Part shown: piece by piece, positions 9,242 to 18,250 of the stretch
Layout of the letters: every line of letters starts with the position of its first letter
Numbering within the stretch: position 1 is the stretch's first letter
Assembly (NCBI RefSeq): GCF_025766255.1
Contig: NW_026516900.1
Coordinates: 1 to 31,264, forward strand
Direction: 5' to 3'
Source: Zychaea mexicana
Taxonomy: Eukaryota > Mucoromycota > Mucoromycetes > Mucorales > Lichtheimiaceae
Length of the DNA stretch: 31,264 nucleotides
Translations under genes and position numbers: made by a program
Notes under the pieces: model-generated
Told to the model about the DNA's origin: nothing
What the model saw: the letters and a program-made list of their open reading frames with translations, nothing else
Databases searched by the model: none

Positions 9242-11604
9242 TCATCACTGCTTTCACTTTCATCCGAATCTATGGTGGGATTGATGGCACTGCCGAATTT
9301 AGCACTCTTTTTCATGATATCCACTGCGTCGTCGTAAGAAACATTCTTATCTTCTTGGATAAGTCGTGCAGCTATCTCTGGAACAAGAATCTGCTGAACA
9401 AACTGAAGTGGTGGCATCGGGGCTGTATTTGCTGCTGTCAGGTGGTTCGATTTCAATAGTTCTTTCGTCAAACAATCCATAATGATTTGCATTCCACGGG
9501 GTCCATATAACCAGGCTGTTTTAAACAATGATTTAGTAAGTTATTTTATGAGTGATAGCTTTGTACTTACTAAAGATTTTTCAGCCCTTGCCATTAGTAC
9601 GAATATGGATCGTGCAACACTTCGGCTATATTGGCTGTAGAATTCGGTTTCTATCGATTTGAATGTGCTTTCGGTTTTGCTGACTATGATATCTTGTATA
9701 TCTGGTACATAATTCATTACACGTAAAGGCAAGGTCACAAAATCGATATGAGCTGGGTAACCTTAGGTGATTCCTTCTGGTCTGATCAACATTTCTTTCC
9801 TATGAATGCTGCAGAAGTTGTATTGCTCAGTAAAGCGAACTGGTCTGGGTTTAATCTGTGCTTCATTGAAGCAGCGGCGACAAGACGTTGAAAGTTCTTT
9901 AATGCGGCATTCGTCTTGTTTCTTATGCTTCTCTTCTTTTTGTATATATTCATCGTACTGCTTCTGTATAGCAGGAGGTAACGGTAATAGCAGGTGTATT
10001 TGACAATGGGGACATGCTATTGCACCATGATCTAGATAGTATAACAGATGTGTTCAGAGTTACTAGAATATAAAGATACGGAGCGGCAAGTTATAGGTAC
10101 TATGATGATCGCCCCACATATCAATATCGCAATCAGATTCATCTAAAATCAGAATGGGCGACGCTTGTCTTCTTTTTTCTATGCTGATTGCTGTTGAATC
10201 TTGTTCCACTGTTTTTTTGATATGTAGGTACCTCCAAAACGTTTTGTGATCGTGACCTAGGTTGATCTCGTTCTATTGCTGCTTATGTCGCTGTGATATC
10301 GGGGGCCATCGCATTTTAACAGATGATTGCAGCAAGACCGGCTCCTAATGGTTCCCATTCATGAAATGCATAACGAACGGCAGGAGACTATATCGTTTGC
10401 CCGAAAGTATAGAGTATGGCAATGTCAGCAACAGCGGATGATATTTCGCCCATGGACCAGATGTATAGCAAGCAATCAGCCGCTCTAAAGCATTGGCTAC
10501 CAACTGAATATCCACGCTTCCGTCAAACCAGTACTCCTTGGGACAGTCGGCCTCAATATCACCAAAGGCGACACCATAAGACATCCTTTTGACCAGTTTT
10601 TCATATTCCGTCTGGCTGCCACCACAGATGTGAGACAAACAAATGCTTTTTCCCTTAGCCACCACGTACTCACGCATTCTTTTTTTGATGTCGGCGTATT
10701 TATCTTGATTGCTTTTATATTCGAGATACGACAAAGTTCTGAACCCACACCATCCGTCTGGCTTTATCTCGACCGAGTCTGTAATGTACGACAATAGAAT
10801 ATCTGGATGTATTGTCGAGCTACACAGCAAACGGTGTAAGTTCATATATATTAAACCACTACTAGGCAAATATATGCCTATACCTTTGATCATGTAGAGC
10901 CTGTATACTACACTTTTTGTTTGGCCAAAGCTCTTCAGAACCGTTCTCAATCATTATAAGTTTTCTTTTTTTGACCATTGGGTTGGATTCGTTTTTTTCA
11001 GTAACAGTTTTTTTTCTTCTTTCTGATTTTTCTTTTCCTTTCGCATCTTGTTCGATAATCTCAAAGTAAGATGGTAGCCTCGACCCAATAGCACCCTTCG
11101 GCCGTCCTTTGGTTTTGACAGCGGTCAGTAACTCTAAATCTTTGATGGGTACTGGTTTGTACTGATCTAAAGCCATATGTATACATGATATCAAGTCTTG
11201 CTTTTGTTGAGCCGTCTGTGCATCGATAAATAAGTTGTCAATTCGATCTTTAAGCTCTTAATAATCTAGCTCCAACGCATCTTCTTCATCATCGTTGATA
11301 TCGGTTCCAAGTTCTTCGATGACAGGTTGTTTAGATACTTTTGCTATGTGATATATGAGCTGTTAATTCCATACCAAAATATTGACTTTAGCTGCGACAT
11401 TATAAGTTACATACTTGTACTTGACACCAATTTCCATCTTTTGTCAAATATATTGGGATGCAAGATTTCTTGATCATTAAACTCGTAAAAATAGTGTCTG
11501 CACGGCAAACAATAATTGACAAAGACTTCATAGCTATTACATTGCGACGATCCCGGCGTCAAACGGCGAGCAGCAATCAATTCAGATATAACGACGTTGA
11601 TTGC
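9238..11604 (-). pseudogene. MULE (SWIM) - OTU protease - RTC4-like fusion, 5' truncated
   Basis: One spliced minus-strand frame joins three domains. First, a SWIM zinc finger typical of Mutator-like transposases (CNSYEVFVNYCLPCRHYFYE, then a RWKL end) and a TKGRPKG linker. Second, an OTU-type cysteine protease domain: catalytic DGWCGFR and, about 160 residues later, NGNH with its expected Trp replaced by TAG (10345-10347). Third, an RTC4-like C-terminal domain: CPHC, FCSIHRKEM, GYPAHIDF, WLYGPRGMQII, and ILVPEIAARLIQED. In-phase introns: 11344-11414, 10820-10883, 10017-10100; a fourth at 9516-9570 leaves the frame one base out. Other lesions: TAA 11258-11260, TAA 10316-10318, a frameshift near 10310, TAG 10273-10275, TAA 9763-9765. 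The catalytic DDE part of the transposase is missing upstream. OTU enzymes remove ubiquitin; yeast RTC4 influences telomere capping. Whether the last domain was truly fused or is a neighbour joined by decay is inferred from splice phases. Confidence 0.72.
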
Positions 11605-11634
11605 TATAGAGTTGCCACAGCAATTACTTAGTAG
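11605..11634 (+). repeat. 30-bp block shared with 27872-27901
   Basis: Starts TATAGAGTTGCCAC and ends TTACTTAGTAG. It matches 27872-27901 at 28 of 30 positions, both differences being A/G. It marks the point where the MULE-type reading frame becomes unrecognisable and a repeat-rich stretch begins. Confidence 0.8.
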
Positions 11635-12480
11635 GTCCAGTCCACCCAGTCCACCTAGGTAGACCCCAGGTGGACTCCAAAATATTTTTAGATATTTGGC
11701 ATCAAAAAAGGCCCAGGAACACGATTTATTATGATGAAAAGCTTTACCTAATTAGTACATTGCGAAGATATAAGCTATTTACTGTTGAGCAGAAGGTATA
11801 CTCTACCGAGTCTACCTAGTCCACCTACAAAGTACTTATTCTGCCCCAAATTTAACTTTGAAAGTCAGTTGTGAGAGAGTGTAAAGACAGTTGAAAAAAA
11901 CCATTAAAGTGTACTTGTCATCTTGTTTCATAAGAGAATTGTATATTTCAACTATATGAAAGGTAAGTAAAGAGAGAATGGGAGGGGCAAGATCTTACCA
12001 CTACAAGAGGAGAAACAAAAATGGAGGTAAAAAAACAAACCACTTTTCATATAAGAAATAAACTTGGTTTGTTATTATTACTTCTTTACAACTTCCTTTT
12101 TCACCTCCATTTTTGTTTTTCTTATTGTAGTAGTAAGATCTTGCCCCTCCCATTCTCTCTTTACTTACCTTTCATATAGTTGAAATATACAATTCTCTTA
12201 TGAAACAAGATGACAAGTACACTTTAACGGTTTTTTTCAACTGTTTTTATACTCTCTCGTAACTGACTTTCAAAGTTAAATTTGGGGCAGAATAAGTATT
12301 TTGAGTCCACCTAGGTAGACCCTAGGTGGACTCCACAATATTTTTAGACATTTGACATCAGAAACGGCTCAGGAACACGATTTACTATGATGAAAAACTT
12401 TACTTACTTAATACATGATAGTAATATGACAAATTTACTATTGAATATATAGTATACTCTTATGTAGACTAGGTGGATTT
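11635..12480. repeat. Compound repeat: direct repeats around a foldback
   Basis: Two direct copies of about 155 bp (from 11648 and from 12304), both starting AGTCCACCTAGGTAGACC, bracket the foldback at 11828-12303. The motif TCCACCTAG occurs repeatedly in both orientations, including near both outer limits. No coding capacity. This looks like a non-autonomous element or a nested insertion, family unknown. Confidence 0.65.
11828..12303. repeat. Foldback / MITE with ~210-bp arms
   Basis: Arms 11828 to about 12036 and about 12092 to 12303 are nearly perfect inverted copies (each begins CAAARTACTTATTCTGCCCC from outside) around a loop of about 55 bp. No gene. The single-stranded form would make a very stable hairpin. 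Confidence 0.85.
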
Positions 12481-12720
12481 TGAGGTTGAATCTTTGGCCC
12501 TTTTAAGTAGTGGGATCAGTATAAATCTATGTCGGACATGTTTAAGCAGGGGAAAGCAAAATGACAATGACAAACTCTTTGGAAGAGTGACGAAAAGGAC
12601 ACTAGTTCATATATTATTAGCTTCAATAATATATAAAAATTTATAAAAGTTTTTAATAATTAATAATATATTTAACATTTAAATAAGTATAAAAATAAAT
12701 TTTTATTATATAAATAAAAA

Positions 12721-14055
12721 ATGGATATTAATAACCCATTAAATGATACATTAAAAAATGAAATAGAAAAATTAATTGCTAATAAATGGGATTTTTCAAA
12801 TAAATCATAGCCTGAAATATTAAATAAATATAATCATAGAACTGAGATTAAAAATTTTAAAAATAATACTATATAAATTATAAAAAATGAATTATTAGAT
12901 AAACTTGGATATATTGCTGTTTTTTATTTTCTAGTTATATTATATGGTGTAAATGAATATCCAGCACCTTATAGAGAAATTGAAAAAGGATTGCTATTAT
13001 TGTATCATATTGTATGTGGTGAAAATGGTACAGATATAGAAAAATTTATACCATATTCTTCATTTTATAGATTATATAAAGCATTTTGGATAACAGATTA
13101 TATAAGAATAAATAAAAAAGTTAAATATGATTTAGAAAATATTTTTTCAAATATAAAAATAAGAATATTAGCTGCAAAAATAAATAATCCTACTGGATTT
13201 AAAAATATAACCTTATTTATAGATAGACATGATTCGAAAATTAAGTATTATCATCCTAATGAAAATTCAAAGGATTTATATTCTTATAAATTAAAAGGAA
13301 AAGGAATAAGAATACAAATTTTATGTGATATGAATCAAATGATAATATTTACATCTAAAAAGTCAAAAATGTGCAAAGGGTAATGATGGAACAATGTTTC
13401 TTAATATGAAACTATATAAAAAAATAAATGAATTAGACTGTATAGGAACTGATGGTGGTTATGATTTATTTATAAATACTTTCACTGAAGATGCATTAAC
13501 ATCTGGTTATGAGTTTAATAATTATAATTTTCAATATCCAATTAGAAAAGAAAAAGATAAAAATTAACTATTAATGAAAAAAATTTTAATAAAAAATTTG
13601 GTAGTTTTAGATCTGAAATAGAGAACCAATTTTCTGTACTTGCATCTAAATTTAAAAGGTTTTCAAATAATAATTCTGCATTACAAATTTCAGACATAAA
13701 ATATTATAAATTACAGTTCTGTGTAGCATGTTTATTAAAAAATATAAATTTAATAGTAGAAAAATATAATATAAAAGAAGAGCCCTATTATCGGTTATGG
13801 TATAGTAGTGGATTTGAATTTCCATCAAAAAATAGCAAACAAAATATTATATTTTCAAGTGAAAGAGAAGTAAATGAAAATTATAATATAATAGTAAATT
13901 TATATGAAGAATTTTTAAAACTTGAAATTAATGATAATAATGAAAATATAGAAAAAAATATTAGTGATAGTGATGATGAAATGATAAATGAATATGTGTT
14001 TGATAATGGTAAAAGAAAAAAAATTATTAAAAAAGTTATTAGTGTAAATATTTAA
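12721..14055 (+). pseudogene. Very AT-rich DDE_Tnp_4-like transposase relic
   Basis: From ATG 12721 a frame with stops and shifts encodes about 440 residues. Recognisable landmarks, in order: ENGTDIEKFIPYSSFYRLYK, FIDRHDSKI (first Asp), SYKLKGKGIRIQILCD, NDGTMF (second Asp), GTDGGYD, NYNFQYPIRK, FGSFRSEIENQF (Glu), and an acidic-basic tail. This order is that of DDE_Tnp_4 (Harbinger-related) endonucleases, and the wording resembles AT-rich elements I associate with Rhizophagus-like fungi. Lesions: TAG at 12808-12810, TAA at 12874-12876, a frameshift just before NDGTMF (about 13378) and another near 13565. Codon third positions are almost all A or T, in strong contrast to the neighbouring genes. 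Intronless. I could not define its termini. Confidence 0.72.
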
Positions 14056-14138
14056 ATAATATAAATAAAATAAATAAAATATATTATAATAAAAAAATAT
14101 ATACAATAGTATATATTTAAATACCAAAATGGTATTAG

Positions 14139-14174
14139 AAAAAAAAAGGATACAATGTATCCTTTTTTTTTTTT
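14139..14174. repeat. Perfect A/T-tailed palindrome
   Basis: GGATACAATGTATCC flanked by runs of A on the left and T on the right forms a hairpin of more than 15 pairs. It lies just behind the AT-rich transposase and could be a transcription end or part of the element's terminal structure. Confidence 0.55.
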
Positions 14175-14175
14175 G

Positions 14176-15610
14176 GGGTATAATGGTACTCCAGTACTGT
14201 CTATTAGATTAATTTGTTGAAAATTCTAATATTCCCTTTTTTTGTTGTTTTTTTATTTTTTTATATTTCATATAAAAAATGAAATACTCTGCCTATATTG
14301 GTAGCGCTACCGAAAATGAATTGTACCAGTGATATTCTGCTTGCCACAGTGCAAATTATAATTATGTATAATAACATAAAGATAAGCCTAACGTACCAAG
14401 TATTAATATGTGCACGATTTATTTTAATAAATATTAGTATGGAAATCGTATCAATGGGCCATGGGGTTTTCTCTACAATCCATGAATATTCTAGAGTATT
14501 ATACATAATGTTTGTTTTCCCCTCCATTTATTTTTCTAATGAATTATTAAAATAAATTTATTAACCTTTTTGTAATTATTATTTTTTTATAAATACAAAA
14601 TTCAATTTTTATATTAAAAATAATTTTAATTATGCATAAATTGAAACTCCGAATATTTATAAATTTGCTTAAAATCCATAATCATAGTCTAGTCCGCAAA
14701 GGGAACCATGGTAACAAAAAGGGAATGGGTGGGAAAATGATAAGAGTGAACGAAAAGGGAAGAATGTAGCACACGTAAAAAAGAAAGAATAAGTCGAGTG
14801 GAGTGACAGCGTGAAAACGAAAAGGGAAGCGTAAACAAGAAGAAGCGAAAAGTAAAAGGAGGAGTAATGGAAAAGGAAGGGCATAGCAAAAGCAGTAAAG
14901 GAAAGAAAGGAAGCATGGGAAAAGGGTTGAAAGGGGTAAAGCGGCGGTTGTCATGGTTATCACTACTGCATGTATGGGAAAGCATCTTCTTCCGATGGGC
15001 TTTAGAATCATTTTCGGTGTGGCGACTTTGGATGGTTTACCACTCAAGTTAAGTTTACATTTTTAGAATGGGCACAGTTGTGGAGTTGGTTAACCAATGG
15101 ATCTTGAATAGAGAGGTCACCAGTTCCAGCCCGGCAGCGATATATAGGTGTTTTTTAGTTAATCCATCCTTAAGTATCTCTCCTTTCATGTACCATAGCT
15201 CATCTATTAGTATTGCTATTGCTATGAAACTCTGTAGGGATATATATATGATGTATATACATCTAAGTATGCTTTTATAGAAGACAGGCACATTGCTTAT
15301 TTTAGACATTACATATGAGGATGTATAAAAATCACTGAAAGTGGCTTTATTTAAGGTGTATTAAGACCTCTAGAAGGTGCAATATTGTAGCTGGAGTGCT
15401 GTAAATTGCAGTACATGTATCTATCATATATGGCAACAACATACTCAAACGGCAATAGCAGTCACATAGCCACTGAAGCTGCCTTATATAGAAAACTATT
15501 TTTGTGAGCTTATTTTTGGTCTAAACATACACTCCAGAAGTATGGTAGTCACACCTCTTTCTTATAATTGTGCGGTATAGTTGCAACGCAATGGCTGAAA
15601 TATACTAGTA
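14176..15610. other. Gene-poor stretch
   Basis: No gene supported. 14700-14940 is a purine-rich tract (A/G on the plus strand) that creates long but meaningless pyrimidine-coded frames on the minus strand. 15070-15141 has the outline of a decayed tRNA (D-arm-like GTTGGTTAACC, a TCTTGAA loop, GTTCCAGCC as box B), but the T-stem has two mismatches and no acceptor stem forms. Confidence 0.4.
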
Positions 15611-15694
15611 TGCTGCCATGGTTGAGTGGACTATGGCGCCTTCCCAATCCAGTTGAGGCTTGGGAAGGCGCAGGTTCGATTCCTGTAGCTGCTA
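15611..15694 (+). tRNA. tRNA-like Pol III gene, unusual long stem
   Basis: 84 nt with a good box A (TGGTTGAGTGGAC), a consensus box B (GGTTCGATTCC) in a paired T-arm (GCAGG/CCTGT), and a run of nine T directly after the end. The length and the GTGGACTATGGCGCC part recall leucine-type (long variable arm) tRNAs. The middle, however, is a perfect 12-bp stem (GCGCCTTCCCAA with TTGGGAAGGCGC) around 12 bases, which does not give a standard anticodon arm, and only four of seven acceptor pairs form. No anticodon can be assigned with confidence. It could be a tRNA pseudogene, a tRNA with an intron, or a tRNA-derived RNA. Confidence 0.45.
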
Positions 15695-15703
15695 TTTTTT
15701 TTT
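15695..15703 (+). terminator. Pol III T-run terminator
   Basis: Nine consecutive T directly after the tRNA-like gene, a standard RNA polymerase III stop signal. Confidence 0.6.
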
Positions 15704-15824
15704 CAGCAAGCAATATTTAGTTTTATTGAGCTTTAAAGTAAAACTAGACATGAAAATCATTCTTTTGTTCAAAAACTATTACTATGCAGTGAGACTAGTA
15801 TAAATACACTCTATTTTTAAACTA

Positions 15825-16413
15825 CAGCATTTTGCGTTTGAAACTATAAAATTTCTAGGGGGTGTAATATAGAGATGAACACCGGTGTGAAATACTGTAT
15901 TTGATTGGTTGGAGAATAGAAATGATTCGTGATAAACAGACTCTCCCTGGTGAGAAATTAAGGGCGTCTAACGGCTCACTTCCTTTTTTTCCATGGGCGA
16001 TAGACGCTGTCTAAGAACGCATCAGGCTTATTTTCATAGTATGAATCAATCTTATATTCATCACAACAATATTTCATTAAACAGAGGTCTTGCCTCACGG
16101 CTAACTTCCTTTTCCCCGTAGGCGACGGAGGGCATTCAACAGCGCACGCGCTTGCTTCCCCGACACCAATCGAGCTTTTTCATCCATAACAATAAGACAT
16201 TCAATGAACAGTGTGACATGTTCCATTAGTACGCAGCCAATTTTTAGAGCTTCAAAATCGATTTTGTGACAAGGCTTTCTGAATCTACAGTGGATCAATT
16301 CCTTCCTGCATCTCATTCTTTTTTTTTCGTTCAGCAGGTAAACTCGCATTGCTGGCCATACCAGCTGTACTGCCATAGTTCAAGCGTGAAGACTGAAAAT
16401 TCTAGCAAGTGCA
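15825..16413. repeat. Left terminal inverted repeat (8.26-kb element)
   Basis: Pairs with 23548-24080. About 55 bp near 16270-16325 are absent from the right arm. Two related blocks in direct orientation lie inside: ACGGCTCACTTCCTTTT at 15970 and ACGGCTAACTTCCTTTT at 16097, each followed by a GGCGA motif, an IR/DR arrangement of likely transposase-binding sites. Confidence 0.9.
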
Positions 16414-16891
16414 CAAGCGATGTATATGACCTGGTGCATTTCATCATAGAATTTATTCATTAGCTGGTGAGAGTGATTGCTCTGTAACAACTGCACACTG
16501 TACAAAATGTTCTATTAGGTGGACAGATCATTTTTCCCTGGTATGGCCTACTCGAACATTGTAGCAAGCTAAAATCACTTTTAGTACAAAGCTTCCCGAA
16601 GCAGGCGTGCTGTATGTAGCACCTTTGGGTGGTGAATTTATTATGTGGAAGGAAGATAGGAAGTCTGAGAGTGAGGATCTCTGATTTATATGTAGAATCA
16701 ACTTTGCTACAGCAGAAGAGTGATAATACGAACGTGATTTACTGTAACCAACGTCCACGTCCAGCTACACTATCGTTTCTAACGACATAATTATACTGTT
16801 CCAAAACGTGTTTTATATAATCTAGAGGGTGAAATGTATTGGTATTACAGTAAAAGTAGTAAAACGAAGAGAACTAAAATCAGGGCTATAC

Positions 16892-18250
16892 CTATATAAT
16901 AGGCTGCTTTGCTAGGCATGCAGGAAAGTAGGATTGCGAGTGATCGACCCAGTGTTGGCAATCGGTTTTGGTCACTGTAAATGCTGCTTTTTCGATTCGT
17001 CCAATAAGGTCATCTTCAGTTGTCAGCGGTTTTTTTGTAACATGGCCCTTGATCTTTGACCAGCATTCTTCGATGGGATTTAAAAATGGTGAATATGCAG
17101 GGACAAAAATTATGCGATGGCCGCCTCTTTCGATTGCTTCTTCGATCTTGTCCCACTTGTGGATCCTTGCGTTGTCCATAACTAGGCACATGTTTCGAAA
17201 GCCCAACTCCTCCAGAATGTCCACCAAATCGTTAATGAAATCCAAAAAATGATCGCGTGTTGTACCATGGGCCGTTCTTTTCCGTTTACGAGATGACTCT
17301 GGTGTCGTTTGCTTGTATTCTTCTGGTGGTGCATGCCTTGAAAGCAATATAACGCCTTTGCTCGACATAGCACCAATAATACTGACGTTGATGGATCGCA
17401 GTGCTGGGACAGTAACAGCTGCTGGAGTGCCTATCTTTGACCAAGCTGAAGGACGTGCGTATGCCTTCGAGAATCCACACTCGTCAATGAAGACACAATT
17501 TGTACTATAAGCGATTCCCTGGGTTTTTAGGTCAGCAACAAAGGCAGCTCGCTCGTCAAGGCCCCTGGTGGAATTACGGTCGGCAGGTATTCTTTTAGTG
17601 CGCTTCAAGGAGTATTTGAGTTTTTCTGTAATATGCCGATATACAGCACTTTCACTAATAGTAAGATCTTCAATATAATTTTAGCGATGTAGACTATGCA
17701 ACAAGTTTACTTATACATTCTGTTGATATTTTGCTAACAAACCTTTAAAAGTACTGTATAGTTTTTCATGCATGTCCTTCACAGCTATAGTGGGACACTG
17801 GTCAATCTTGGCTTTGATAAAAGCAGAATGTAGGCCGTTCAGCTTCTTGTTGTTTCCTCGTTTAACATCGGCTGCTGGTAGATATCCAGGGAGCACCTTT
17901 CTGTCGTTTGCTGCTTCCTTTATGATGTTGTATGCCGACGCTTGTACAATACCAGCCTTTGCAGCAGCTGTACGAACCGGATCACCTCGGTTGATATGGA
18001 GATTGACGAGTTGACCGACTTGGCGTGCAGAATATTTATAACGCGTCCATGTATAGTTGACTGGCTCTGAAGTCATGATGATATCGTCGTCGAGTGTTGG
18101 TGCTTCATCGATGTCTATGTTACCAGCTTCGCCTGCGTCACCATCCTCAGGGACAACAGTCATCCTGTACACGGTATGAACACATGAATCTGCCTCAGTT
18201 TCTGGGCCGTCGCGCACGTAGTAATCACCATCTGGTTGATAGTGATACAT
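16892..18250 (-). CDS. IS630/Tc1-mariner DD34E transposase, intact
   Basis: Cut-and-paste transposase. Exon 1 18250-17743 and exon 2 17667-16892 join in phase to 427 residues; the intron (17668-17742, 75 nt) starts GTTTGTTAGC and ends TTGAAG. N-terminus acidic (residues 1-60), then a helix-turn-helix region (ARQVGQLVNLHINRGDPVRT through AAAKAGIVQASAYNIIKEAA), a second HTH spanning the intron (DLTISESAVYRHITEKLKY), then the DDE_3 core: FIDECGF (Asp), CLVMDNARIH (Asp), AYSPFLNPIEECWSKIKGHV (Glu), with 34 residues between second Asp and Glu. A basic patch (SSRKRKRTAHGTT) may serve nuclear import. No stop or frameshift, unlike every other transposase in the window. It points towards the left terminal repeat, and shares intron position and phase with the dead paralogue at 21699-23301. 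Confidence 0.93.

Noticed and set aside
14682..15047. 121-codon minus-strand frame with hydrophobic translation
   Set aside because: It is the complement of a purine-rich tract; overlapping frames in other phases are equally open and no motif is visible.
15070..15141. Functional tRNA (Gln-like TTG anticodon)
   Set aside because: Mismatched T-stem and no acceptor stem; at best a tRNA relic.
16101..16376. 91-codon frame inside the left terminal repeat
   Set aside because: The mirrored copy in the right arm contains stops, so the frame is not conserved.
16528..16758. 76-codon minus-strand frame next to the active transposase
   Set aside because: No motif, no splice link to the transposase, and length within chance expectation.
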